Assembly: GCA_042862465.1 (NCBI GenBank)
Contig: JASTVH010000004.1
Location: 1 to 64,000, forward strand
From: JASTVH01 sp042862465
GTDB taxonomy: Bacteria; Pseudomonadota; Gammaproteobacteria; Pseudomonadales; Oleiphilaceae
Reading direction: 5' to 3'
Length of the DNA stretch: 64,000 nt
This document shows positions 1-9,106 of this stretch, one piece after another (position 1 is the first letter of the stretch; each line of letters begins with the position of its first letter). Made by a program: the position numbers and the translations under genes. The notes under the pieces are model-generated. The model was not told the origin of the DNA, searched no databases, and saw nothing but the letters and a program-made list of their open reading frames with translations.

Positions 1-121
1 AAATCCAGGCCAAAAAAGCACTCTGTCGCACAAATAGATCCTTTCTTTTGCTCCTACACTACTTAACACTATAGAACGAATTAGAAATAATGCAAATTTT
101 GACACAAAAAAATATTTAGAA
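1..121. other. AT-rich flank abutting a truncated gene
   Basis: This stretch is strikingly AT-rich beside the GC-rich DNA that follows, and no reading frame in it resembles a known protein. It stops abruptly at the point where a yfbR-like coding sequence breaks off. That suggests the edge of an inserted or rearranged segment lying mostly outside the window. No inverted repeat or integrase is visible, so the type of element cannot be told. Confidence 0.5.
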
Positions 122-367
122 TTAATCCCCGGTGATCACTTCCGCCGCGTCGTGATACAGGGCGGTAGTGGCGACTGCGTTGACATCCACGCTGCCCCCG
201 AACAGCCGGTTACGGATGACCGCCAGGGCATGGGCCAGCACGGCCACTTCCCAGGAATGGGTGGCGACGTTTTCCTCGATGGCATTGCGCATGAGCCCCC
301 AACGGCGAATCCAGCGGAGGCGACTGAGGTAGGCAAAGAAGGGGCTGCGGGTGTCTCTGGATTTCAT
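122..367 (-). pseudogene. Truncated YfbR-like HD-domain 5'-deoxynucleotidase
   Basis: The 81 encoded residues match the N-terminal part of YfbR, a roughly 200-residue HD-superfamily 5'-deoxyribonucleotidase that removes phosphate from deoxynucleoside monophosphates. Visible family features are the FFAYLSRLRWIRRWGLMRN start, the metal-binding histidine in ENVATHSWEVA and the HD pair in LYHDAAEVITGD. In intact YfbR the last motif is followed by LPTPVKY and more than 100 further residues. Here GGG GAT runs straight into a TAA stop inside AT-rich DNA. The C-terminal metal ligands and dimer region are lost, so the product should be inactive. It is best read as a gene cut by an insertion or rearrangement near position 124. 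Confidence 0.8.
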
Positions 368-478
368 GGGTTCTCTTGTCGGGATTGGTTAGGCGCGCGA
401 CGTTTTTGGGCGGCCATGATAAGCTTTTGAGCTGAAGTCCTAAAATAACATTCTTCCCGAGAAGCCGTCCGGGTTTTT

Positions 479-1285
479 ATGATCGGCATACCAGAAGAAG
501 CTCGAACTGTGCGACTGATCCAATGGCTGCTGCTGTGTTTTGTGCTGGGGTATCTCAATGCCGGCTGGGCTGAATCCGTCCGGGTTGGCGGTTACGTGTT
601 TCCGCCCTATGTGATGATGGAGGACGGCCAGCCCCGGGGGCTGACGCTGGATGTGATCGACGCGCTCAATGCCCTACAGGCGGAGGACCAGTTCCAGTTT
701 TTCCTGACCTCCTCCAGACGACGCTACCGGGATCTCGCTGAAAAGCACTATGACATGCTGCTGTTCGAGGATCTGCGCTGGGAATGGGACCAGCGACCGG
801 TGACGGCCACCCGGGTGATCGGTCGCGATCAGGAAGTGTTCCTGGCCTATCGGGACCGGGCCCGGGGCCAGTCTTTCTTCAATGACCTTAAAGACAAACG
901 GTTGGTGGGCATGCTGGGCTATCACTATGCTTTCGCCAATTACGTTGCCGACCAGGCCTTTCTCGACACCCAGTTCAACATTCTCCTGTCCAGCGATCCC
1001 CACAGGAATCTTCAACTGATTCTGGTCAACCGTCCTTCCGTGGCGGAAGTGGCGGTGATGCCCCGCTCGTTCATCAACTGCTTTATCAGGGAGCATCCCG
1101 AAGTCGGGGAAAAGCTGCTTGTCAGCGACAGGGTCGATCAGCGGTATAAGCTCCGCGGCTTGCTGGCGCCCCATGCTCCGATTTCTTCCCAGCGCCTGAA
1201 TACCCTGCTGGCCCGGCTGGAAGAACAGGGCACGCTGGCCAAACTGCGCGAAAGATATGGACTGGTGCCACTTCAGGAGGAATAG
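479..1285 (+). CDS. Periplasmic solute-binding protein, family 3 (amino-acid type)
   Basis: This 268-residue secreted protein looks like a family 3 extracellular solute-binding protein, the type that binds polar amino acids. A hydrophobic signal segment (LIQWLLLCFVLGYLNAGWA) precedes a mature start with the family pattern VRVGGYVFPPYVMMEDGQ followed by GLTLDVIDAL. The C-terminus (LEEQGTLAKLRERYGL) is also typical. A GTG at 509 would give a more compact signal peptide and may be the true start, since neither start has a strong ribosome site. No permease or ATPase gene lies nearby, so it is an orphan binding protein or a sensor-type relative. The next gene starts five bases downstream and carries a second family 3 domain, so the two probably act together. 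Confidence 0.75.
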   Translation: MIGIPEEARTVRLIQWLLLCFVLGYLNAGWAESVRVGGYVFPPYVMMEDGQPRGLTLDVIDALNALQAEDQFQFFLTSSRRRYRDLAEKHYDMLLFEDLRWEWDQRPVTATRVIGRDQEVFLAYRDRARGQSFFNDLKDKRLVGMLGYHYAFANYVADQAFLDTQFNILLSSDPHRNLQLILVNRPSVAEVAVMPRSFINCFIREHPEVGEKLLVSDRVDQRYKLRGLLAPHAPISSQRLNTLLARLEEQGTLAKLRERYGLVPLQEE

Positions 1286-1289
1286 CACT

Positions 1290-3242
1290 GTGAGCATGCA
1301 GGGATTGGCATTACCGCATCATCGTCAGGGGGGGCTGTCCATCGGCCTGCTTGCACTCCTGTTGGGATTGATGCTGCTGCCGGCCTTTGCCCTGGCCCAG
1401 GGGGAGCGCCCGCTGCGACTGGCGTTCACCGCGCAGACCGAGGTTCAGCGCCAGGCCCTGCTCCAGGAGGTGGCGTTCTTTCGTGAGGTTAATCCGGATG
1501 TCGAGCTCGAGGTGCGTTTCTATCCGCGGCGCGATTATCTGAACACGGTGTCGCAATTGCTGGATGGCGATTCGGCCGGGGCGGATGTGTTGCTCTGGCA
1601 TAATGGCCTCTCGCTGCGTACCTATGCCCAGCGTGGCTGGATATTACCGCTGCAACGCTTCCTCAGCCGCCGCGCGCTGGAGGGATTTCCCCCCAATCTC
1701 AGTGCCGCTTCCAGCTGGCAGGGCCAGCAGTACCTCCTGCCATTGCGTTATGTCCCGAGCGGTCTCTACTACAACCGCTCCCAGTTCGAGCGTGAGCAGC
1801 TGAGCGTGCCGCAGACCTTCGATGAGCTGCTGGCGCTTTGCCCGCGGCTGCAGCAGCGGGATATGGGACCGATTGCCTACGGCGGGCGCAGTCAGGACCG
1901 CGTATTGGCGTGGTTCGACGCCCTCGATGTGGGTATCAACGGCGCGGCGTTTCACCGCGGACTGTTGCGCGGGCAATACGCCATGACCGATACCGCCATG
2001 GACGCGGTCTTCCGGCGGCTGGCGGTGTTGCGGGACTCGCCCTGCTTTGCGCCCAGGGAGGACATCGACGGTAATGGCCCTGCCCTGATGCTGGCCGATC
2101 ACCGGGCCCTGGAATCGCTTCCGGAAGACATTCGCCATCAAATGGCCTTTGCCCCCTTCCCGCGTATCGACGGGCGTGAGGCAGACGGCGTGATCGGGCA
2201 TCTTTCCGGACTGGTGGTTTCCCGCCGCGCGGCGGGTCACCCGGGCGTTCCCCTGTTGTTGCGCTTTTTCTCTCAGGCCCATGTGCAGGCCCGTCTGACG
2301 TCCGGCAGTTACCGGTTGCCGGCCCACGGTGGAGCGGATATTCCCATCGATCCCCTGCATCAGGGCGGACGCCGCCTGCTGGCCGGCGGGGCGCCGTTGG
2401 TGCCTCCCTTCGAGGCTGCCGCCGGCCTGGAGTATACCTCCAAGGCCCGGGCCCTGTTCAGCCGTTGGTGGCAGGGCAAGCTGGAAACCGGGGAGTTGCG
2501 TTCGGCACTGGAAGCGGCGCGGGATACCCCTACCATCACCATTGCCGCGGACCCCTGGTGTCCCCATAACTGTGAGCCGGAGTCCGACCACCCGGGCTAC
2601 ATGATCGAAATTGCCCGGGAAGTGTTTTCCCGGGAAGGTGTCGGCGTGCATTACCGGACCCTGGCCTGGGCCCGGGCGCTGGATCTCACCCGGCGGGGAG
2701 AGATTGAGGCGGTGGTGGGCGCCCTGCATGGGGATGCGCCGGGATTTGTGTACCCCCAGGAACCCCAGGGTATGGCGGAACAGGTCTTTCTGGTGAAGAA
2801 GGGCAGTGAGTGGCGTTTCTCGGGCATCGATTCGCTCAGGGACCAGCGTCTGGGCGTCATCAACGGCTATGCCTACTCCCCGGCGGTCGACCGCTATGTG
2901 GACGCCATGCGCAACGACAGCGCCCATCTGATGGAATTGAGCGGCCCCAGCCCCCTGTCGCGTCTGCTGACCCTGCTGCAGCGGGAACGGGTGGATGTGG
3001 TGGTGGAAGATCGTTTCGTGATCGACTATCTGCTCGAGCAGCAGCCGGCGCTGGGGCGCTTCCGGGTGGCCGGCAGTACCGGACCGCAACCCCTGTTCAT
3101 CGCCTTTTCGCCCCGGGACGGCGATAGCGCCCGTTGGGCCCGCATTCTGTCGCGCGGCACCCAGGCCCTGCGGGCGGAAGGCACCCTGCAGACGATCCTG
3201 TCCCGCTACGGTCTGAAAGACTGGTACGCAATCTCCCGGTAG
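1290..3242 (+). CDS. Fused double solute-binding protein (family 1 + family 3)
   Basis: This protein of about 650 residues joins two periplasmic binding modules. After a signal peptide ending near ALAQG, residues of about 40-400 resemble family 1 (sugar/oligosaccharide) binding proteins, with FFREVNPDVELEVRFYP, ADVLLWHNG and LPLRYVPSGLYYNRSQFE. From about residue 413 a second module (TITIAADPWCPH, then GYMIEIAREVF and LSRYGLKDWY) resembles family 3 binding proteins. The GTG at 1290 is chosen because AGGAGG sits at 1275-1280 and the stop of the upstream gene is just before it. No kinase, cyclase or transmembrane domain follows the modules, so this is not a classical sensor. The function is unknown. 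A soluble or periplasmic co-sensor or scavenging role is an inference from the pairing with the preceding binding protein. Confidence 0.7.
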   Translation: MSMQGLALPHHRQGGLSIGLLALLLGLMLLPAFALAQGERPLRLAFTAQTEVQRQALLQEVAFFREVNPDVELEVRFYPRRDYLNTVSQLLDGDSAGADVLLWHNGLSLRTYAQRGWILPLQRFLSRRALEGFPPNLSAASSWQGQQYLLPLRYVPSGLYYNRSQFEREQLSVPQTFDELLALCPRLQQRDMGPIAYGGRSQDRVLAWFDALDVGINGAAFHRGLLRGQYAMTDTAMDAVFRRLAVLRDSPCFAPREDIDGNGPALMLADHRALESLPEDIRHQMAFAPFPRIDGREADGVIGHLSGLVVSRRAAGHPGVPLLLRFFSQAHVQARLTSGSYRLPAHGGADIPIDPLHQGGRRLLAGGAPLVPPFEAAAGLEYTSKARALFSRWWQGKLETGELRSALEAARDTPTITIAADPWCPHNCEPESDHPGYMIEIAREVFSREGVGVHYRTLAWARALDLTRRGEIEAVVGALHGDAPGFVYPQEPQGMAEQVFLVKKGSEWRFSGIDSLRDQRLGVINGYAYSPAVDRYVDAMRNDSAHLMELSGPSPLSRLLTLLQRERVDVVVEDRFVIDYLLEQQPALGRFRVAGSTGPQPLFIAFSPRDGDSARWARILSRGTQALRAEGTLQTILSRYGLKDWYAISR

Positions 3243-3262
3243 TGGCTAGCGCCACTACCGGG
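3235..3262. terminator. Convergent hairpin terminator
   Basis: A perfect 12-bp inverted repeat (CCCGGTAGTGGC, loop TAGC, GCCACTACCGGG) overlaps the stop codons of both convergent genes. It could end transcription from either side, though there is no long U tract. Confidence 0.65.
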
Positions 3263-6170
3263 TTCGCATGGTCAGCGGTACGGCCACGCTGTCATCCACC
3301 ACCTTGGCCTCGCTGCTGCTCTCCAACAGGTAGAGTCGCTGGGCATCCACGCCCTGCTCCACCAGGCGGCGCTGGATGGCCTTGGCCCGCTCCGTGGCAA
3401 GCGTACGCAGGGCGCTCTTGTCCAGCTCGACCTTGTCGGCCATTTGCGCCATCAGCGTCTGGTACCACTTCTGGCTGGTCAGGCGGTCTTCACCGCTGAC
3501 GTTGTGTTCGGCTTTCAGCTGTTCCACGGTTCCTGCATCCAGGCGTTGCTCCAGCAGGCGAATCCGTTCCCCCAGTGGTCGGCCGGCCTCGTTCTTGTCG
3601 AGCACCTTTTGCTCGCGCAGGGCCTGAGCGTCCTTCTCCTGGGCATAGGCCCCGCGGATATCCAGTACCAGTTCCGATTTCTGCTTGAGGCCTTCCGCCA
3701 GGGCGGAAAGTTCCTTGTTCTCTCCGGACGCCAACTGGGCCTGGCCGGGAATGAAACGGACCTGGCTGAGGTCTTCGCCAGTCAACCCGGCGAGCTCCAC
3801 CAGACCGCCCAGGGCATTGAATGGCGATGAGGCGGCCTTGATCACGAGGTTGGTAAAGGCTTTCAGCACCACATGGGTCACGCTGAAGCTGGGATCGGAA
3901 AGGTCACCGGAAATGGGCAGATTGACGTCGATATTGCCGTCACTGTCCCTCAGCAGGGCCAGCCCCAGTTTGATGGGGGCATCCGTGGCGGTATCGCTGT
4001 CGGTGGCTTCCCCGAGGTAGAACTGATCAAACAGCAGGGCATTGGCGGCATCCAGTTTGAGGCCCTGGAGCTTGTAGTCCAGGTCGAGCTTGAGCTTGCC
4101 TTTCTCCGCCTTGTACCCCAGGTAGCGGCCGAAATAGGGTGACAGCGGAGTCAGGGTGATGTTTCGGCCTTCCGCCTTGAAGTGGCTGGTGGCGTCGGTG
4201 CCCAAGGCGGCGATGGTACCGGAAATGGAGAGTTTGCCCTCGCCGCCGACCTTGCCATTCAGTTGCACGTCCGCCTGTTGCGGCGGCTGGTTGGTGAGCC
4301 CCACCACGGTGCCACTGAGGTCGTGCAGCTGTTCGGTGAAGTTGGGATCGGTGGTGCGATCGGTAAACGACAGGGCCCCCTTGCTGAGACTGATGCGGTC
4401 GATCCGCAGGATCGGCCCCTGCCCCTCCTGGCCGCTGTCTTGCGGTTCGGAGGGCGTTTCGTCCTCGTTTTTGCTGGCAACGAAGAGACGGCCCAGGTTG
4501 GTGGTGCCGTCACTGTTGAGCACCAGGCGGATATCCGGGCCGGTCAGGTCCACCTTGCCGATATCGATGGCCAGGGGATCCAGGGTCACTCGCAATGGAT
4601 CAATCGCCAGCTGCTCCCACTGGGCAATGGCTTCGTCATCATCCTGCGGGTAGAGCCCCAGGCTTTGTACCTGACCCTGGCCCACCAGGGTGCCGGTCAG
4701 CTTGGGTTCCTGGTTGTCGAGACTGAGCTGGCCCTTGAAGTCGAGCGCGCCCTGTTTTAGCTGGGCCGCCAGGTTGGGGCGCAGGTATGGCTCAAGGGCG
4801 GCCAGCTGGACGCCACCGAGCTGTATGTCGCTTTCCATGGTGAACGGTTGCAGGGTCAGTTCACCATCGGACTGCAGGGAGCCGCCGGTATCGAGGGCGA
4901 GCTTGAGCCGGTAGATGACCGGATGATCGGGTTGCGCATTGAGGTCCTGCAGGTCGAGGTTGATATCGGTGGCGGCCAGTTTTGCCGGGGGTTGTACGGT
5001 GGCGTCCTGCCAGTTGACCCGGCCCTGCTCGAGGCCGATGTGTTGAATGGACCAGTTCAGACCGGGATCGTTGGATGCCGCCTCCGGCTGCGATTCGGAG
5101 GTCCCTTCGCTGCCGTCCTGGCTGTCGCTCTGGAATGGCGCCATCAGTTGCAGATTACCGTCCTCGGTGCGCGACAGGTCCACCTGCCAGTCAGACAGGT
5201 TGATGTCGCCAATGGCCAGGGAAGCCGCATTGAGGCCGTATTGCAGGGCCGCGACCTTGAGTTGGTTGAACTGCAGCAGTGGCTGCCCGTCCTGTTCGAC
5301 GCGCACGTCGCTCAGGGTGGCGTCACCATTGTCCAGGGACAGTCGTAACTGGTCCTGATAGGCGAGCTGGTAGTCGACGTCGAGGTCCACCGCGCCCTGG
5401 GTGAGGGTATAGGGGGCATAGGGGGCGGCGAAGTGCCACAAGGTGTCATGCTGAATATTGGCCAGCGCCAGATGCCCCTGGGACTGGAAGGGCCACAGCG
5501 ACAGCGAGCCTTCCCATTCCAGTTGCTGGCTATCACCGATGCGGGCGGTCAGCTGGTAGCTGGCGGATTCACCGTCCTCCCGGGGGTAAATGGCAAGGTC
5601 GGCCAGTTCCAGGTTCATCGGCTGGATCTGGAAGTTGCGGTCGCGCTCGCCCCTTAGATCCCGGAATAGGACGGAGCCGCCCACGATCTCGGCCCGGTCG
5701 ATGAAAAGCGGTGCGCCCGGCTGGGCCGCTTGCGGGTTCGGCTCTTCAGGGGGGGAGGCCTCGCCGGCATGTTGCTGCTGCCAGTCGTTCACCAGATTGA
5801 GGCTGTAGTCATCCAGCAGGTCCAGGCGCACGAAGGGCTGCTCCAGTTCGATGGACTCCAGATCCACCAGTCCGCCCACCAGGGACCAGAAACCCAGGTC
5901 CACCGCCAGGCGGTCGAAGCGCACCACGGTCTCATCCTGCTGGTTGCGTGCCTCGAAGCCGCTCAGGGTGGCGGCGATGTCGAAGGGGTTGAACTGAATG
6001 TCCTCGATGCTGGCTTCCCAGCCCATCTGTTCCTTGAGTGTCTGCGGCAGCTTGCTTTCCGCCCACCAGGGCAACAGCAGGAAACCGAGGAAACCATAGA
6101 TCACCAAGAGTACGCTGAGTACGATGCCAATCCACAGCAGTAAGCGCGACTGTCCTTTGCTCAAGGCCAC
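3255..6170 (-). CDS. DUF748 AsmA-like envelope protein
   Basis: This protein of about 970 residues has a single N-terminal transmembrane segment (LLLWIGIVLSVLLVIYGFLG). A long beta-rich periplasmic part follows, typical of DUF748 and AsmA-like proteins, with the PWWAESKLPQTL and NPFDIAATLSGFEARN patterns near the front and a charged helical C-terminal region. Such proteins are thought to act between the membranes in envelope integrity or lipid transport, but DUF748 members are largely uncharacterised. The frame opens further upstream at GTG 6227. GTG 6170 is preferred because GGGAG lies seven bases ahead and the membrane segment then sits at the N-terminus as expected. The gene stands alone and converges on the binding-protein pair. 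Confidence 0.75.
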   Translation of the reverse strand: MALSKGQSRLLLWIGIVLSVLLVIYGFLGFLLLPWWAESKLPQTLKEQMGWEASIEDIQFNPFDIAATLSGFEARNQQDETVVRFDRLAVDLGFWSLVGGLVDLESIELEQPFVRLDLLDDYSLNLVNDWQQQHAGEASPPEEPNPQAAQPGAPLFIDRAEIVGGSVLFRDLRGERDRNFQIQPMNLELADLAIYPREDGESASYQLTARIGDSQQLEWEGSLSLWPFQSQGHLALANIQHDTLWHFAAPYAPYTLTQGAVDLDVDYQLAYQDQLRLSLDNGDATLSDVRVEQDGQPLLQFNQLKVAALQYGLNAASLAIGDINLSDWQVDLSRTEDGNLQLMAPFQSDSQDGSEGTSESQPEAASNDPGLNWSIQHIGLEQGRVNWQDATVQPPAKLAATDINLDLQDLNAQPDHPVIYRLKLALDTGGSLQSDGELTLQPFTMESDIQLGGVQLAALEPYLRPNLAAQLKQGALDFKGQLSLDNQEPKLTGTLVGQGQVQSLGLYPQDDDEAIAQWEQLAIDPLRVTLDPLAIDIGKVDLTGPDIRLVLNSDGTTNLGRLFVASKNEDETPSEPQDSGQEGQGPILRIDRISLSKGALSFTDRTTDPNFTEQLHDLSGTVVGLTNQPPQQADVQLNGKVGGEGKLSISGTIAALGTDATSHFKAEGRNITLTPLSPYFGRYLGYKAEKGKLKLDLDYKLQGLKLDAANALLFDQFYLGEATDSDTATDAPIKLGLALLRDSDGNIDVNLPISGDLSDPSFSVTHVVLKAFTNLVIKAASSPFNALGGLVELAGLTGEDLSQVRFIPGQAQLASGENKELSALAEGLKQKSELVLDIRGAYAQEKDAQALREQKVLDKNEAGRPLGERIRLLEQRLDAGTVEQLKAEHNVSGEDRLTSQKWYQTLMAQMADKVELDKSALRTLATERAKAIQRRLVEQGVDAQRLYLLESSSEAKVVDDSVAVPLTMRTR

Positions 6171-6408
6171 CCTGAAACTCCCTGTCGAATGTGATCGGAG
6201 GAAACCTCTGATTAGGTCCCTTTGCACCTGAGGTTACCGTAATGTGGCGGGGGCGGTAAGGGGTTGATCGCTTCCGGGGCTTGCCGAGATGCATAAAACC
6301 ACGCTTGGCAACATTCCGCCCAAACCGTGAAGACCCAAAAATCTTGGCCTCCGGCGGCCCTTCGGGTGAGAATGGAGCAATCGCGGATAATGCAGTGGAG
6401 AGGATGGA

Positions 6409-6972
6409 ATGACACAACCCGCAATGGCCCCGCGCCTGGAAGCGCCCCAGGCCAGCCTGATCGTGATTGATGTCCAGGGTAAGCTGGCGGAGCAGATGGC
6501 CAATGCCGACGCCTTGCTGACCGAAACCGAACGCCTGATCCGAGGCGCGCGCATCTTTGAGTTGCCTATCCTCTGGGCGGAGCAGATCCCCGACAAGCTA
6601 GGCCCCACCCATCATCGGCTGCAGGACGCCCTGGAAGGTCTGGAACCGATGGCGAAGAACTGCTTCAGCGCCTGGGACGATCCCGCCTTCCAGGCCACCT
6701 GCGAAGCCACCGCGCGGCGTCAGGTGCTGGTGTGCGGTATCGAGGGGCATGTCTGCGTCTACCAGACCGTGCGAGACCTGCTGGCGGCCGGCTACAGCGT
6801 TTTCGTGGTGGCTGACGCGGTGGGGTCGCGCATGCCGGAGAACCGGGCCCTGGCCCTGGGACGTATGCAGGCAGAGGGCGCTCACCTGACCAGCGTGGAG
6901 ATGGCCCTGTTCGAGATGCAGCGCTATGCCGAGGGTGAGCGCTTCAAACAGGTGATTGAGTTGATTAAATAG
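6409..6972 (+). CDS. Isochorismatase-like cysteine hydrolase
   Basis: This 187-residue member of the isochorismatase/nicotinamidase fold is of the YcaC-like type. The expected catalytic triad is visible: Asp in LIVIDVQGKLA, Lys in MAKNCFSAW and the nucleophile Cys in GIEGHVCVYQT. Length and order of motifs are normal for this family, which hydrolyses amides or related bonds of small molecules. The substrate cannot be read from sequence. pdxH follows after 20 bases, so the gene may be cotranscribed with pdxH, the phosphopantetheinyl transferase and tag. Confidence 0.8.
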   Translation: MTQPAMAPRLEAPQASLIVIDVQGKLAEQMANADALLTETERLIRGARIFELPILWAEQIPDKLGPTHHRLQDALEGLEPMAKNCFSAWDDPAFQATCEATARRQVLVCGIEGHVCVYQTVRDLLAAGYSVFVVADAVGSRMPENRALALGRMQAEGAHLTSVEMALFEMQRYAEGERFKQVIELIK

Positions 6973-6992
6973 GTTGAACCACGGAGGTTGAA

Positions 6993-7643
6993 TTGGGGGC
7001 GGAAGGTATAGATGTCGGCGCGATGCGCCGGGAGTATGAAAGCGAGGGTCTGGAGCGGAAACACCTGCTGGACGACCCGGTCAAGCAATTCGAGAAGTGG
7101 TTCAATGAGGCCCGCGAAGCCGGCATGGTGGATATCACCGCCATGTCCCTGGCGACCGCCAACGGCCAGGGGCTGCCCGGTATCCGCACGGTACTGCTGA
7201 AGTATTTCGACGGCAACGGCTTCGTCTTCTACACCAATTACCAGAGCCGCAAGGCGCGGGACCTGGCCGAGAATCCCAACGTCGCCCTGCTGTTCCCCTG
7301 GATCGCCCTGAATCGCCAGGTCATCATCGAGGGCCACGTGGAAACTGTCAGCAAGACCGAGTCCCTGCGCTATTTCATGTCCCGGCCCCGGGGGAGTCAG
7401 CTGGGGGCCTGGGTCTCGGAGCAGAGCAGTGTCATTTCCTCGCGCTCGCTGATGGAGCAGAAGCTGGCGGAGATCAAGCGCAAGTTCGGCGATGGCGAGA
7501 TTCCGCTGCCCTCATTCTGGGGCGGCTACCGGGTGGTGCCACGGCGCTTCGAATTCTGGCAGGGGCGGCCGAGTCGTCTGCACGACCGTTTCGAATACCA
7601 GCGCGACAATGACGCCTGGACCATCCACCGGCTGCAGCCCTGA
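6993..7643 (+). CDS. pdxH: Pyridoxamine 5'-phosphate oxidase
   Basis: This FMN-dependent enzyme oxidises pyridoxamine or pyridoxine 5'-phosphate to pyridoxal 5'-phosphate, the last step of vitamin B6 synthesis and salvage. The 216 residues carry the standard family series: MRREYESEGL at the N-terminus, the FMN-binding GIRTVLLKYFD and FYTNYQSRKARDL, SRPRGSQLGAWVS, then WGGYRVVPRRFEFWQGRPSRLHDR near the C-terminus. Start is TTG 6993, preceded by ACGGAGG at 6981-6987. It lies in a tight rightward series with the hydrolase before it and the phosphopantetheinyl transferase six bases after it. Confidence 0.95.
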   Translation: MGAEGIDVGAMRREYESEGLERKHLLDDPVKQFEKWFNEAREAGMVDITAMSLATANGQGLPGIRTVLLKYFDGNGFVFYTNYQSRKARDLAENPNVALLFPWIALNRQVIIEGHVETVSKTESLRYFMSRPRGSQLGAWVSEQSSVISSRSLMEQKLAEIKRKFGDGEIPLPSFWGGYRVVPRRFEFWQGRPSRLHDRFEYQRDNDAWTIHRLQP

Positions 7644-7649
7644 GCCCAA

Positions 7650-8345
7650 GTGACAGCCCTGTTCTTTGCCACTCCCGAGGATTCGGTGCGCCCTGGAGAC
7701 TGGCTGGGCCCGGAAGAGCGGGCGTACTTTGCCACGTTGCAGTCGCCACAGCGTCAGAGCGCTTTCCTGACCAGTCGCATCGCTCTGCGCCACGGCCTCT
7801 GTCGGGTGTTCGGCGGCGATTTCTGGGATTGGCCCCTGGACCGGCGGGGCCGCCCGGGCCGCTCCGGTATTGGCACTTCGTTATCCCATCGTCCCGCGGG
7901 CGTGCTTTGCGGTGTGGCCGCGGCGGCCGTCGGCGTTGATCTGGACGGGGTACGCCAGGGCGCCCGCTGGCAGGCCATTGCCCGGCGCTGGTTTCATCCG
8001 GCGGAGGTACGGCGTCTGGAGCTGGCCGCACCGGGCGATGCGGAACGTCTCTTTTATCAGTTGTGGTGCCTCAAGGAAGCCTGGGTCAAGGCCACCGGGC
8101 GCGGACTGGCTAACCATTTCCAGGCCCTGGTGGTGGATGAGAGCGGCCGTCTGGTGACGGACCGGCCGACGGAGGGCTGGCACTGTTACGCTGGCTGGTG
8201 GCAGGATCACTGCCTGGCGGTGGCCACGCTTGAGGCCGACAGCGCCGGCCCCGTCCTGTATCGTCTGCACTGGGACAGCGGCCGACCCGAGCATCTGCTC
8301 GCCTGCGAGCCGCTTGTTGTCGATTGGTCCATGCAGTCAGGCTGA
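7650..8345 (+). CDS. Sfp-type 4'-phosphopantetheinyl transferase
   Basis: This 231-residue enzyme is expected to move the 4'-phosphopantetheine arm of CoA onto a serine of carrier-protein domains. The two Mg-binding family signatures are present: AVGVDLDGVR and WCLKEAWVKATGRGL. The length fits the Sfp/EntD group rather than the short AcpS group. No polyketide or peptide synthetase lies in the window, so the target carrier protein is elsewhere. Translation starts at GTG 7650, six bases after pdxH, and tag follows 13 bases downstream. Confidence 0.8.
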   Translation: MTALFFATPEDSVRPGDWLGPEERAYFATLQSPQRQSAFLTSRIALRHGLCRVFGGDFWDWPLDRRGRPGRSGIGTSLSHRPAGVLCGVAAAAVGVDLDGVRQGARWQAIARRWFHPAEVRRLELAAPGDAERLFYQLWCLKEAWVKATGRGLANHFQALVVDESGRLVTDRPTEGWHCYAGWWQDHCLAVATLEADSAGPVLYRLHWDSGRPEHLLACEPLVVDWSMQSG

Positions 8346-8358
8346 GGGAGTTTCCATC

Positions 8359-8967
8359 ATGACCTCCAACCAAGGCATCCGTTGCCCCTGGTGTGGCGAC
8401 GATCCCCTCTATGTGGATTATCACGACCGTATTTGGGGACGCCCGGAGACGGATGACCGGCAGCTGTTCGCGAAGCTGTGTCTGGACGGCCAGCAGGCCG
8501 GACTGAGCTGGATTACTATCCTGCGTAAGCAGCCCAATTACGAGGCCGCCTTTGCCAATTTCGATCCCGAGCGGATTGCGGCCTTCGACGAGGCCAGGGT
8601 CGAGACCCTGATGCAGGATCCGGGTATCGTCCGTAATCGCCTCAAGATTCAGTCCATTATCCGTAACGCCCAGGCCTATCTGGCGATCCAGGAAGTCGGG
8701 CCGGGCTTCGCGGCCCTCCTCTGGTCCTTTGTCGACGGGGCGCCGACTATCAACCACTGGCAGCGCTTTGCCGAGGTGCCAACGGAAACCGCCGAGTCCC
8801 GGGCCATGTCTCGTGAGCTGAAAAAACGGGGTTTCAGCTTTGTTGGGCCGACCATCTGCTATGCCTTCATGCAGGCCGTGGGCATGGTCAACGACCATCT
8901 GGTCGACTGTCCCGTGCATGCCGAATGCGCCGAGGAGGCGCGCGACTTCTCTCTCGGGGATCTCTGA
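8359..8967 (+). CDS. tag: DNA-3-methyladenine glycosylase I
   Basis: This base-excision repair enzyme removes 3-methyladenine from alkylated DNA. Typical Tag features are the zinc-binding CPWCGDDPLYVDYHD start and C-terminal HAEC, the WGRPETDDRQLFAKLCLDG segment, QAGLSWITILRKQ and KKRGFSFVGPTICYAFMQA. The frame opens 43 codons earlier, but ATG 8359 gives the canonical N-terminus and follows GAGGGAG at 8345-8350. Last gene of the pdxH-side series. Confidence 0.93.
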   Translation: MTSNQGIRCPWCGDDPLYVDYHDRIWGRPETDDRQLFAKLCLDGQQAGLSWITILRKQPNYEAAFANFDPERIAAFDEARVETLMQDPGIVRNRLKIQSIIRNAQAYLAIQEVGPGFAALLWSFVDGAPTINHWQRFAEVPTETAESRAMSRELKKRGFSFVGPTICYAFMQAVGMVNDHLVDCPVHAECAEEARDFSLGDL

Positions 8968-9106
8968 ACCCCGCTGTGGCGGTCCTTTAGTTACCTGCAG
9001 GGGTCGGCGCTTTTTCGGACGGACCCATCCACTTACGGCATTGCCACGTATGTTTCCGCAAGTCCTTTCACGCTTGCCCGGCGGTGCCGTCGGTTGTGGG
9101 TAGCTT

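Noticed and set aside
8968..9106. Terminator after tag
   Set aside because: No stable stem followed by a T run was found, only scattered short complementarity.
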